From IMG/VR virus record IMGVR_UViG_3300025669_000176, positions 1 to 25,673 of that record: a DNA stretch of 25,673 nt. One strand, given 5' to 3'. A model generated the notes under the pieces. It did not search any database. It was not told the DNA's origin and saw only the letters and a program-made list of their open reading frames with translations. How positions within the stretch are numbered: position 1 is the first letter of the stretch; every line of letters begins with the position of its first letter. This DNA is from a virus. The translations under genes were made by a program, and so were the position numbers. Shown in pieces: positions 15,574-23,551 of the stretch.

Positions 15574-17079
15574 TTACTCCGCGCCTACAGACATTGCCCT
15601 TAACACTTGTGCCCTTAGTTCCTCTGGCACTTGAGCTATAGTGGCATATTCCAAATTAATGGCAGTAACCCAATCTTGGATCTCTTGACTACCTTTCGCC
15701 TCCTTAGCTTGCACTGATAATCTATCATATTGCACTTTTAATTCATCCCTCGCATCAGGAGCAAATGTCATTTGTGCAGTTTCTTGAGCAGCATCTACAT
15801 ATTGCTCGAAAGTCATATCCAAACCACCAGCATCCTCCCCACCAATAGCCGCAGCTACAGAGGTTTTTAGACTAGCGGGAACTTGGGCCAAAGTAGCAGC
15901 ACCATTTCTGATTGCCATAGCCCATGCCTGAACTCTTGGATCTTCGGCAGAAATAATAGCTCCAGAATCTCCCGTAGTATCTCTAGGTAATTTATAATAA
16001 TGCTTTTTACCAACAGCATCCGTATAAGTAACCAATTGATCCGCCGGTACTGTGGAAGGATCCACAACAGAGGTTCCACCAGCTAAAGATATGTCATTTG
16101 AAAATTTCCGAATATCTCTATTATGTTGTGCCTTTGTTAGTTTGGCATTTATTTCCTCGATACTATCGTTCAAGGATACTCCCGCCTCCCCCATTAACGC
16201 AGCTTTTGCTGGGTCTGCTAAATTCTTCTTAATTTCATCAGCAGTATCCTCGGCTCTTTTCAAATCCCTTTCAATCAAAGAAACTTGGAAGTCTGCTAAT
16301 TTCTGAGCTTCCTTATCTAAAGATATTATGTCACGATTATTAAGATTCAACACAGTTTCATAATAAGTAAGTTGATCGTTTCTATCTGCTGCGATAGCCA
16401 TTACAGTACGATCAATTAGGTTTTCTGCGACAGCTATTTGTCCATTTCTAGCATTTATAACTGCCTCAATAACGCCAGCCCTTGCAGCTACATCATTCAT
16501 TGTTTGTTGTATTCTTGGATTTCTAATTGCCGCTAGGCCTGTTACTTCTCGCTGTTGCTCAATAAGGCGATTTCCCTCAGTTAACAATGAATCTAATTCA
16601 TTTATTAATTGTTGATTAGCCTCGAAATTTTCATTAATATATAATCTCTCTCTTTCAGCAGTTTCCAATTCCTCTCTAAAAGGTTGTGTTAGCATTTCGA
16701 CTTGGCCTAGAGTCTCTTGTTCCTTTTTACGCAACTCATCCAATCGTGCAGTAACATCTTCCAACCTACCGCCAATAACGCCCTCTATTTCCTTACGGTA
16801 TCTATCTACTTGGCTAGTTACTGAATCCTGATCCCCAAATAATGAACTTGTACCACGAGCCTCCTGCGCTCCTTGTGCTGGTAAATCAACTCCTGTTGAT
16901 GGCCTGATATTTTCTGCGGCTATTGAAGTTCCCACATCGGAAAGAGTTAAAACCTCTCCGGGGAAAATCAAATTAGGGTCTCCTGAACGATAGCCGGAGA
17001 TGCTACCCATATCAATGCCATAATCCTGCGCTATTTGTGAGAGCGTGTCACCTGACTTTACGGTTACTTGTGTTGGCAT
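15574..17079 (-). CDS. LysM-containing helical virion protein
   Basis: The 501-aa protein begins with a LysM domain (residues 4-46: VTVKSGDTLSQIAQDYGI, ending NLIFPGEVLTL), which binds peptidoglycan or chitin-like glycans. About 250 residues of charged coiled coil follow (RKEIEGVIGGRLEDVTARL, LREVTGLAAIRN-like stretches). Near the C-terminus two related repeats occur: WAMAIRNGAATLAQVPASL and WVTAINLEYATIAQVPEEL. Location between the tail fibre and the large internal proteins suggests a virion component that helps DNA cross the cell wall (inference). No Shine-Dalgarno is seen; a TACAAT box is seven bases from the ATG. Confidence 0.72.
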   Translation of the reverse strand: MPTQVTVKSGDTLSQIAQDYGIDMGSISGYRSGDPNLIFPGEVLTLSDVGTSIAAENIRPSTGVDLPAQGAQEARGTSSLFGDQDSVTSQVDRYRKEIEGVIGGRLEDVTARLDELRKKEQETLGQVEMLTQPFREELETAERERLYINENFEANQQLINELDSLLTEGNRLIEQQREVTGLAAIRNPRIQQTMNDVAARAGVIEAVINARNGQIAVAENLIDRTVMAIAADRNDQLTYYETVLNLNNRDIISLDKEAQKLADFQVSLIERDLKRAEDTADEIKKNLADPAKAALMGEAGVSLNDSIEEINAKLTKAQHNRDIRKFSNDISLAGGTSVVDPSTVPADQLVTYTDAVGKKHYYKLPRDTTGDSGAIISAEDPRVQAWAMAIRNGAATLAQVPASLKTSVAAAIGGEDAGGLDMTFEQYVDAAQETAQMTFAPDARDELKVQYDRLSVQAKEAKGSQEIQDWVTAINLEYATIAQVPEELRAQVLRAMSVGAE

Positions 17080-17086
17080 ATTTTTT

Positions 17087-17092
17087 ATTGTA
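17087..17092 (-). promoter_or_regulatory. Possible -10 box seven bases from an ATG
   Basis: TACAAT on the minus strand is separated from the ATG at 17079 by seven A/T bases. No -35 match or Shine-Dalgarno is visible. It fits the leaderless pattern seen at two other genes, but AT-rich composition alone could explain it. Confidence 0.3.
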
Positions 17093-17124
17093 TCTCTATT
17101 TAACCATATAATCTTCTAATATCT

Positions 17125-18792
17125 TTATTTTTTCTTTTTCGTACTTATTTCCTTCATTTTCATTCTTTTTAAATGTTGCTTTCCAAAAGGTGACTTTATG
17201 TTCTTTCCCAAATCTATTTCTACTTCATTATTTAGAAAACCTTTACGAATAGCAGTTATTTCAAACATTACTTTAGTACCCGGTATACCTTTTACATTAA
17301 ATCCAGCATTAGTTGGCGTATCTATAACATGAACAGTATTCTCTCCTATAGGCGTAATTTGCACAGTTATCAAACCATGGGGTTCTGTTACCAATTCAAA
17401 GTGTTTCGGCACTGGTATAAATTCAACTTCTGTTGTTAATTCTAATATCCCTCTATAAGAAACTGCCACTTCAGGAGACTCTATACAGGAATATTTCAAT
17501 AATCTATTTGACTTGTCGGGATGAGGGATAAGAAAATCTTTAGATCCAACAACAGTTAAACCCCCCCCTATCCAAACTCCATCATCAATTGTCATATCAT
17601 CAGAAATATAAAGCCCATCATGTATTTCAATATGTCCCTGTCCCTCATCATAAATATCATCAACTTCAATCGCATTGTAAAAAATCCCAACTGTAGCATG
17701 ACAGTTTGTCATTGTTGCAGTAGCAATCTCGGAAATATTATGATTGTTCATATCCAAATTACCACCCATAGACAGAAAACCAACCTCACTAATAGTGTGG
17801 GCGTTCATGTCCAAATTACCGCCCATATATGTGTCGTCAGCGATAACGATGCTCCCAGTTCCAACACCAAGATATAAATCTACGTCTGCCGTAATATAAA
17901 TACCATCATTAGAATCTAGCCAGAGTCCTCTATTATCATAAGAAGCTACTCTTACAACTGGAATAGACGCATAAGTATCTTCATCTATTTCAAACACCCG
18001 ATCATTTCCCGCATCAAAAAACTTTATAGTTGCCGCAGCGGCGGCTAATTCCACCCGAGCCCCAGATGCCCTCGTTTTAATAGTAGTACCTATAATAGTT
18101 CCACCTGTAATAGTCGGGGCAGACATAGCAATACTAGCAACTACATACTTGGCGGTAACGCCCAAAGCATCCACGAAACCCGTAGTGATAGTATTCCCAA
18201 TAATCGTAGTAACTCCCGCAGCATCCTCATAGCCCGTTGGATCGTACCCAGCACTGAATGTCGTAGAACCGCTTATCGTAATATTATCTGCTGCTATTCT
18301 AATACCTTCAGCAGAAGCGTTAATCGTTGCGATTACTGCTCCTGTAGCACCGGAAGAACTAAGAGGTACAAAATCTAATTTTCCAAGGGCTACAGTGCCC
18401 GTAGTTATCTTTGCACCTGTTATTGTCGTTACGTTGGAATTTACATCCGCGGCAGCCTCCCCTTCTTCTAAGAACCCACCAATACTTAAACCGCCCCCAT
18501 CCCATGCTATTTGCGTTCCTTCGGGATCTCCTGCTCTAAATTTATATACGTCATCGTGTAAACCAACAAAAACGCCAATACCTTCGTCATAATCTACAAC
18601 ATCTCCAAAAAGCATACGTTCAGCAACACCTTGTATTCTAATCTTTCCGTGTCTTAACTCGCTAGAACCGGCTTGAAGTCCTCCTAGAATTTGAGCAGTT
18701 TGGTCTTGAAAAGAAGAAGGAAAATGTAACTCATCCGCAAGCGTTGGCACACGCATTTTTGGCGATAAATCTTTTATCTTTTTTGTTGGCAT
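17125..18792 (-). CDS. Tail fibre or tail tip protein (555 aa)
   Basis: The N-terminal 110 residues form an attachment region (FPSSFQDQTAQILGGLQAGS, GIGVFVGLHDDVYKFRAGDP). A long glycine/isoleucine-rich repetitive beta stalk follows (TTITGAKITTGTVALGKLDF, GGNLDMNAHTISEVG and GGNLDMNNHNISEIA repeats). The C-terminal domain (DFLIPHPDKSNRLLKYSC, ESPEVAVSYRGILELT, ending in a VMFEITAIRKGF strand) is one I know as a recurrent end domain of phage fibre proteins. A KKKK tail closes it. It probably contacts the host surface. The ATG at 18792 lies a few bases from the stop of the nozzle-like gene. Confidence 0.75.
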   Translation of the reverse strand: MPTKKIKDLSPKMRVPTLADELHFPSSFQDQTAQILGGLQAGSSELRHGKIRIQGVAERMLFGDVVDYDEGIGVFVGLHDDVYKFRAGDPEGTQIAWDGGGLSIGGFLEEGEAAADVNSNVTTITGAKITTGTVALGKLDFVPLSSSGATGAVIATINASAEGIRIAADNITISGSTTFSAGYDPTGYEDAAGVTTIIGNTITTGFVDALGVTAKYVVASIAMSAPTITGGTIIGTTIKTRASGARVELAAAAATIKFFDAGNDRVFEIDEDTYASIPVVRVASYDNRGLWLDSNDGIYITADVDLYLGVGTGSIVIADDTYMGGNLDMNAHTISEVGFLSMGGNLDMNNHNISEIATATMTNCHATVGIFYNAIEVDDIYDEGQGHIEIHDGLYISDDMTIDDGVWIGGGLTVVGSKDFLIPHPDKSNRLLKYSCIESPEVAVSYRGILELTTEVEFIPVPKHFELVTEPHGLITVQITPIGENTVHVIDTPTNAGFNVKGIPGTKVMFEITAIRKGFLNNEVEIDLGKNIKSPFGKQHLKRMKMKEISTKKKK

Positions 18793-18794
18793 CT

Positions 18795-20243
18795 TTAGTT
18801 CTCAATAAAATTTCCCAGTAAAACGACTTTTCTAATTGGACAAGTATCTGTTGCGTCTCCTGTAGAATAACTAAGCAACACCCGCACATCCTCAACAGAA
18901 GGTAATCCTATTGATCTGAACAAATGTCTAGTTTTATTTACCCCAGCTATCTCAAGTGCCGTAGTTGGTTTAGCCGCCTCTTGCCCTTGATTCCCCTCAA
19001 TCTGTATTGTTGCTTTTGCGTCACCAACCAAAGGCTTTGTAGATACAATTACTGTATGTATTTTCCCCAAACGCCTATCGGCACTAATATCTATAAAAAG
19101 ACTTTTCCATTCTGAATCTGTAGAATATCCGCTAAACTTTGCAAGCCTATGATTATCCCCACCATCAGAAGAAGCTACCAAAGGCGTACCGAAAGGCGCC
19201 GCTAGGCCACCTACGGTTGCGTGTCCACCATCAGCTAACTTACTTATTTGTGCTGGCAGTTGTTCTACAGAGGCCCCAAAACTCCAAACATCTGTGCTCG
19301 AAATAAAGATTATTGTATTTTTGTATAAAGTCTTTTGTCTGTGTGTTGGTAAAGATCCCGAGAAGTATCTGAGAGATTTAATAACACGTCCCGATAAATA
19401 ACCAATGGTATAACCTCCAGATGTCGTGTCTGTATAAGTTACATAAATAACACCGTTGTAAACATAAAGAAAACCTATCTTTTGCATACCCATTCCGGTT
19501 TCGTCAAGAAGTATATTTGATAACGCAGAACCATCGTACATAAACATCTGACTCTTTCGATCCCCATAATTAACAGCTATCCACCAATAATTTGAGTGAA
19601 AAAGCACGTCTGCTACTTCGGCCCCACTTCCAAAATCAAGTTGTTGTACGTTTAGCGTCGCTAGACCTTCGATGTACACGCCTAAATACTGCCCGTTACC
19701 AAAAACCATAACATCCTCTTTTACAGCTACAGGATGCGGAGCTTTCTCCAAAGCCGCATCTGCAACACTTCCCCAAGTATGATCAATAATCTTAGTAGTT
19801 AAATCCATTTGAAGAATATCGCCGCCAGCAGCCTTATTAAAAAAACCGTACAGTTTGTTACTAAGTCTAACTAAAGATTCACCCTCAGTCATATTTGTAA
19901 CGGCCTGTGGCCATACTGGATCCCCGCCCTCAATAACAGTAGTGGCATTTAATTCAAAAAGCTTTGTTGCTCCTATGGCATAAGTCAAAGTACCCGCAGC
20001 ATTTGTCGGCTGCTCTAAGATAAAACGTATTAACTCACTAACAGCACCTTCTTGATCGCCGTTTGTTAAGTCTACTAGCGCGGGAGATTGTGTAAGAAAT
20101 CCGGGCAGTGAAATAATATCTGCTTTCATTTCCGAGGCGTGTCCAACATCACCTATATAAGTTTCAGTATCTATATGTGCAAGCGGCGCTAGCCCTTTGT
20201 TGATCCCGTCTATTATAATTCTAAAATCAATATCGGCTGGCAT
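18795..20243 (-). CDS. Tail nozzle/hub protein, beta-propeller-like
   Basis: This 482-aa, beta-rich protein has regularly spaced blade-like strands: LVRLSNKLYGFFNK, HPVAVKEDVMVFGNGQYLGV, DVLFHSNYWWIAVNYGDRKS, GFLYVYNGVIYVTYTD, KTLYKNTIIFISSTDVWSFG. The tail nozzles of T7 (gp12) and P22 (gp10) are propeller-based and follow the portal/adaptor genes in related phages. This gene directly follows the portal, with TAATG overlap. Sequence similarity to a named family is not clear to me, so the call rests on repeat pattern, size and position. Confidence 0.62.
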   Translation of the reverse strand: MPADIDFRIIIDGINKGLAPLAHIDTETYIGDVGHASEMKADIISLPGFLTQSPALVDLTNGDQEGAVSELIRFILEQPTNAAGTLTYAIGATKLFELNATTVIEGGDPVWPQAVTNMTEGESLVRLSNKLYGFFNKAAGGDILQMDLTTKIIDHTWGSVADAALEKAPHPVAVKEDVMVFGNGQYLGVYIEGLATLNVQQLDFGSGAEVADVLFHSNYWWIAVNYGDRKSQMFMYDGSALSNILLDETGMGMQKIGFLYVYNGVIYVTYTDTTSGGYTIGYLSGRVIKSLRYFSGSLPTHRQKTLYKNTIIFISSTDVWSFGASVEQLPAQISKLADGGHATVGGLAAPFGTPLVASSDGGDNHRLAKFSGYSTDSEWKSLFIDISADRRLGKIHTVIVSTKPLVGDAKATIQIEGNQGQEAAKPTTALEIAGVNKTRHLFRSIGLPSVEDVRVLLSYSTGDATDTCPIRKVVLLGNFIEN

Positions 20244-22024
20244 TATTCTATTGGGGGCTGCTGACCCGTTCTAACTGGGGAGGCTGAAGAAGCGGCGGGT
20301 TTTCCTGCCTCACTTACTACTGGAGTTGGTTGTTCAATCTTAGGCGGGATCGGTATATTTCTGACACGGTATATTTGATCCAATAACCACGCCCTTCGCA
20401 TTGGATCTTCTTCTAAACCTACTAGAGTAATTAGATCAGTCACTTGATCTGCAATATCAGAATTTTCGCCGGTAATAGTAACATAGAGCCTAGGCAACAC
20501 ACCTTTCCAAATCTCCTTTGAATTCTCGATAATCGGGTCAATCTCGCTTAGTTCGTCTATCTTCACGGCCTTGATAGCATCTGCTACTTCTTGAGTATGT
20601 GGTCCTATCTTAACCAAATTATTCATATACCACTGATCTACCATTATTTCTCTTAACTGTTCTAGTATCTCTATTTCGCCCACTAGTGTAAAAATATCCT
20701 CACCGCTTAATTCCTTAACAAGTTTCGGCAATATCCATTCCCGGAATACCCGCTTATAAGGTAGCGTAATCTTTTGCCTTAACAATACGAACATCATGCC
20801 GGCGTTCCGATCCATTAAAGCCCCTAGCCTAAATGGTGTGCCGCTAGGCATAGTTTCGCCACGTACGATTTCAAAAGAGTTTGAGAGCCTGTCGGCATCT
20901 TCCATTAATCGGTTCCAATCCATAATAAGTTGATCTAGCCCGCGCATACGCGTATCAACTTGTGTTAAATCATCTGAAATGATTACATCGCCGTTGTCGA
21001 TGTCGGCTCTTATGTTCTGCATAATTCGAGCACTGCTACTTCTAAACACAACCTTTGAAGCCCAGTCCAAGCCCCTCGCTAGTTGATTCCCTATTTCATT
21101 GGCCCGAATCTGGTGATCGAATAACAATTCATACATACCAACACGCCAAAATCTTCCCTCATACTTACCGCGATGAGCATAAATATAATAGTCGGACAGC
21201 TTGCTGTCTAGCTTTTCGGCAAATAGAATATGCTTTGTGCCTGTTCCATTATCCCGAAGCCCTGCAATAACAACCTTTGCCAAAAAGTATTTATTGCTAT
21301 CGCCGCCGGACATACCTGTAATTTGATTATATTCGGCCTCGGAGACTTCTCCGGAATACTCAAAGATCTCATACCTCTTTGTGGTTGATGATATGGAAGT
21401 TGTATTCTCCGTTGCTTTGAATGATTTGTTACTTAAGTTAGCGATAACTGTGTCGACCTCGGCTTGATCCCATGCGGACATAGTCTTCAATTGCGAGGCG
21501 GTCATTACATGACGTTCAAGGATCGCCGTATCGTCAACAGTTTCCGCAAGCTGGTTTGTGATATACGTATTCAAAGGGTCGACGAGCTCGTAACCACCGC
21601 TAACGCGCTTAAAGCCGATATTCCCGTTTGCTGTGTATTCTTCGACTGCTGACTTAAGCTTCATGCCCTCGCCGTTCTCAGCCATCCAATCTTTAAGCAC
21701 TGCATTAGATACAAATGCCGCAGCAAAGTCTTTTATAGGGTTCCGAGAGAATACAAGTATGTGCTTTGTATCAAATCGAATGTTCTTGGTTTCCGAGTTT
21801 GCCCGGGGAAGGATGATGTCGTAATAGTAATTATATGATAAATCCTCATTAAGCTTTGACCCGGACAGATCCCTATTCTTAAACTTATAGATACGCTTAA
21901 TAGTCCGGTGTTGACTAAAATGAACACCTTCCGATAATTCCACTGATTTGGATCTATAGTTTCCGATTTCAGTTTCAATTCTTTTGTATAGCGTGTTACC
22001 TTGTGTATTTCGACTTTGTGGCAT
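20243..22024 (-). CDS. Portal protein
   Basis: The 593-aa protein forms the dodecameric DNA channel at one capsid vertex (family knowledge). Key stretches are KYEGRFWRVGMYELLFDHQI and ANEIGNQLARGLDWASKVVF at about residues 287-331, a pattern common in portals of uncultured podovirus-like phages. An earlier variable wing region and a long helical stem region (ALMDRNAGMMFVLLRQKITL, FREWILPKLVKELSG) also appear. A proline/alanine-rich C-terminal tail ends PPIE. A strong Shine-Dalgarno (AGGAAGGA, three to five bases before ATG) supports the start. It lies between the adaptor and the nozzle, as expected. Confidence 0.85.
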   Translation of the reverse strand: MPQSRNTQGNTLYKRIETEIGNYRSKSVELSEGVHFSQHRTIKRIYKFKNRDLSGSKLNEDLSYNYYYDIILPRANSETKNIRFDTKHILVFSRNPIKDFAAAFVSNAVLKDWMAENGEGMKLKSAVEEYTANGNIGFKRVSGGYELVDPLNTYITNQLAETVDDTAILERHVMTASQLKTMSAWDQAEVDTVIANLSNKSFKATENTTSISSTTKRYEIFEYSGEVSEAEYNQITGMSGGDSNKYFLAKVVIAGLRDNGTGTKHILFAEKLDSKLSDYYIYAHRGKYEGRFWRVGMYELLFDHQIRANEIGNQLARGLDWASKVVFRSSSARIMQNIRADIDNGDVIISDDLTQVDTRMRGLDQLIMDWNRLMEDADRLSNSFEIVRGETMPSGTPFRLGALMDRNAGMMFVLLRQKITLPYKRVFREWILPKLVKELSGEDIFTLVGEIEILEQLREIMVDQWYMNNLVKIGPHTQEVADAIKAVKIDELSEIDPIIENSKEIWKGVLPRLYVTITGENSDIADQVTDLITLVGLEEDPMRRAWLLDQIYRVRNIPIPPKIEQPTPVVSEAGKPAASSASPVRTGQQPPIE

Positions 22025-22040
22025 AATTCCTTCCTATTCT

Positions 22041-22757
22041 TTAGAGGCCATAACTGCGAGCCTGCCGCCTCTTTAATTTTAATTTAGGCCTCTCATCCGG
22101 AGAGCGTAATTGATAGTGTTCTCGCATAGCGTCGGCGATAGCCATTCTTTGCTCTGATAAGGTCTTGACCTTTTCGGCCATTCCGTTGGCTACAGCATAC
22201 CGCAAAGCCGCGCTAACTGATAGGTATTGGTGAAATTGTGCGTTGAATCCCGGCTCGGCCGATGTGGATGATGTAGTAAAATGGTTAGCACCTCTTTGAA
22301 ATTCGATCTCAACACCGTCCGCAACACCATAATCCGGAACAGGAACCGGAAAGACGACACCGCCCACCTTGTAATATGTCGAGGGCGTGCCGGTAGCTGC
22401 CAGATCGGTGTCAGATAATTCCCGCCTAAGTTTCGGGGTTAGTGTGATCCACTTCCCCTGTCTATTCTTTACCCTAACACGATGAATAACGAGAGCAGAC
22501 TCCAACAAAGTGTAATGATCTTGGTTCGCCGTTAGGCTTAATGTCGCGAGGGGGATGTCCGGGTTAGTTGTGTCGTCCCATTTATGGTTCTGATCTGCTT
22601 TATAGAGAATTGAGACGGCCTCATCCCACGCGATGTTAACATTCCGGGTACGATCAGTCAAAGAGTAATCAGCGTTAAGCGTGGCACTGCTACCAAATAA
22701 CAGAAAGTCGATGTCGCCTATTAAACTGACAGCCTTATCGTCCGGATTGAATTGCAT
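22041..22757 (-). CDS. Head-to-tail adaptor (gp4-like)
   Basis: From the ATG at 22757 the 238-aa protein starts MQFNPDDKAVSLIGDIDFLL. It continues with DRTRNVNIAWDEAVSILYKA, TNPDIPLATLSLTANQDHYT, VIHRVRVKNRQGKWITLTP, GTPSTYYKVGGVVF and PGFNAQFHQYLSVSAALRYA. I know this arrangement from adaptor/connector proteins encoded beside the portal in podovirus-like phages (P22 gp4 role). A longer frame begins at a TTG at 22841, but the extra 28 residues are hydrophobic and look non-native. An extended -10 box (TGCTATACT) directly before the ATG also favours 22757. Confidence 0.75.
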   Translation of the reverse strand: MQFNPDDKAVSLIGDIDFLLFGSSATLNADYSLTDRTRNVNIAWDEAVSILYKADQNHKWDDTTNPDIPLATLSLTANQDHYTLLESALVIHRVRVKNRQGKWITLTPKLRRELSDTDLAATGTPSTYYKVGGVVFPVPVPDYGVADGVEIEFQRGANHFTTSSTSAEPGFNAQFHQYLSVSAALRYAVANGMAEKVKTLSEQRMAIADAMREHYQLRSPDERPKLKLKRRQARSYGL

Positions 22758-22764
22758 TGGGGAA

Positions 22765-22773
22765 AGTATAGCA
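22765..22773 (-). promoter_or_regulatory. Extended -10 promoter at the adaptor gene start
   Basis: TGCTATACT on the minus strand matches TGnTATAAT with one mismatch and ends seven bases before the ATG at 22757. There is no Shine-Dalgarno and only a poor -35 (TTCGAT). If active, it would give a leaderless or nearly leaderless mRNA for the connector and portal genes. Confidence 0.45.
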
Positions 22774-22850
22774 CCAAATAAACAGAAATCGAAACACACA
22801 CCCCACCCCCTCGCTACTAAAAGGGCGGTAAATAATTTCAAATGCGTTAA

Positions 22851-22997
22851 TTATTGAAGATTTTTTTCCTTGTTTTTAGCTTTAACCACACGTAGGCGCA
22901 CCATTTCCCGAGCTTGCTCGGGAGACAGCGTGCGCCTTGATTTTCTACCGCCTTTCGCGCCTATTTTAGATAAATATTCTCTAATTGCTTCCTTCAT
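22851..22997 (-). CDS. Small conserved-type basic phage protein (48 aa)
   Basis: This frame begins at an ATG inside the last 17 bases of the 69-aa gene and ends in TAA. It encodes MKEAIREYLSKIGAKGGRKS followed by RRTLSPEQAREMVRLRVVKA and a lysine-rich tail. The pattern KGGxxSRRTLSPEQAREMV recurs in small genes next to phage packaging and connector genes, so I regard it as real although short. A DNA-binding or regulatory role is plausible from its charge and helix pattern, but unproven. Its coding sequence holds a strong nested inverted repeat. Confidence 0.72.
   Translation of the reverse strand: MKEAIREYLSKIGAKGGRKSRRTLSPEQAREMVRLRVVKAKNKEKNLQ
22895..22936. repeat. Nested perfect inverted repeats inside the 48-aa gene
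   Basis: The outer arms GGCGCAC (22895-22901) and GTGCGCC (22930-22936) enclose the inner hairpin CCCGAGCTTGCTCGGG (22907-22922). Both stems are seven GC-rich base pairs, and the internal loops are of 5 and 7 bases. No T-run follows on either strand. It could be an mRNA structure or a protein-binding site within the coding region. Confidence 0.7.
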
Positions 22998-23190
22998 AGT
23001 GAACAAATTCTACCATTTCATACGGTTTTACAAACTCAAGCTTAGAAGTCAGGTAGCCGTCGTCAATAACATCCTGCAACAGACCGCACCTAAAAATAGG
23101 AACGTCCCGAAGGCTAGCGGCAACATCTTCATCAGGAATCAAATCTAAAAGATGTATGCCCAACTTTGTAGCTAATTGCCCGAAAGTCAT
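22981..23190 (-). CDS. Small hypothetical protein (69 aa)
   Basis: The ATG overlaps the stop of the ArdC-N-like gene (ATGA), indicating translational coupling. The protein starts MTFGQLATKLGIHLLDLIPD, which could form a helix-turn-helix-like pair. It continues with VPIFRCGLLQDVIDDG and an acidic, aromatic C-terminus (KPYEMVEFVHYEGSN). I do not recognise a family. It belongs to the same operon as the antirestriction-like gene and the 48-aa gene. Confidence 0.6.
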   Translation of the reverse strand: MTFGQLATKLGIHLLDLIPDEDVAASLRDVPIFRCGLLQDVIDDGYLTSKLEFVKPYEMVEFVHYEGSN

Positions 23191-23474
23191 GCCGGCACCT
23201 TCTCCAGTAGATCCTCATTAAACACCACAAAATAGATGGGCCGACTTACCGCCTCGCTTTTATTCGTAACTTTGTTGAACTCCATATCTTTCGCGAATGT
23301 TCTCAAATGTACCCCGCATCCCTTGGCGTTTACTAGCTTCCTGTGGGCTGTCATAGCTTGTACAAAAGTCAGCCAATTATCAGAAGTATATTTTTTCCCC
23401 GCCTTAACCTGAAGTAGTTCTACTTGGTTTCTGCCCTTGTAGGCAATACCTGTTGTCAAATTTCTTTGTAGCAT
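23187..23474 (-). CDS. Standalone ArdC N-terminal-like (ssDNA-binding, antirestriction) protein
   Basis: The pattern NLTTGIAYKGRNQVELL, SDNWLTFVQAMTAHRKLV, KGCGVHLRTF, PIYFVVFNEDLLE follows the order of the ArdC N-terminal domain (DUF1738 type: N..TG..Y.G.N, W.TF.QA, KG..G, F..FN..L). ArdC proteins block restriction enzymes, and this domain binds single-stranded DNA. The C-terminal metalloprotease domain of full ArdC is absent: the product is only 95 aa. I chose the ATG at 23474 because AAAGGA sits nine bases upstream and the domain begins there. An ATG at 23492 and a TTG at 23534 are possible longer starts. Confidence 0.65.
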   Translation of the reverse strand: MLQRNLTTGIAYKGRNQVELLQVKAGKKYTSDNWLTFVQAMTAHRKLVNAKGCGVHLRTFAKDMEFNKVTNKSEAVSRPIYFVVFNEDLLEKVPA

Positions 23475-23494
23475 TCTTGCTTTTCCTTTCATTT

Positions 23495-23551
23495 GGTAGG
23501 CTCGAGGACTGACGCTCTCCAGCCTACCCGTCAATCAAATGTTTGTCAGTC
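23495..23551 (-). promoter_or_regulatory. Structured 5' region with competing stems before the ArdC-N-like gene
   Basis: In RNA order (minus strand) are GACTGAC (23545-23551), GATTGACG (23529-23536), GGTAGGCT (23521-23528), CGTCAGTC (23507-23514) and AGCCTACC (23495-23502). The third and fifth form a perfect 8-bp stem. The fourth lies in its loop and can pair with either the first (7 bp) or the second (8 bp with one G-U). The last arm ends five bases before the Shine-Dalgarno AAAGGA. The arrangement suggests alternative folds that control translation. Confidence 0.5.

Noticed and set aside
22758-22841. Longer N-terminus of the adaptor from a TTG start
   Set aside because: The extra residues (KLFTALLVARGWGVCFDF...) do not fit the family start, and an extended -10 box lies directly before the ATG at 22757.
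23475-23534. Longer N-terminus of the ArdC-N-like protein from a TTG start
   Set aside because: The added stretch is the inverted-repeat region, lacks a Shine-Dalgarno and lies outside the domain; the ATG at 23474 has AAAGGA in the right place.
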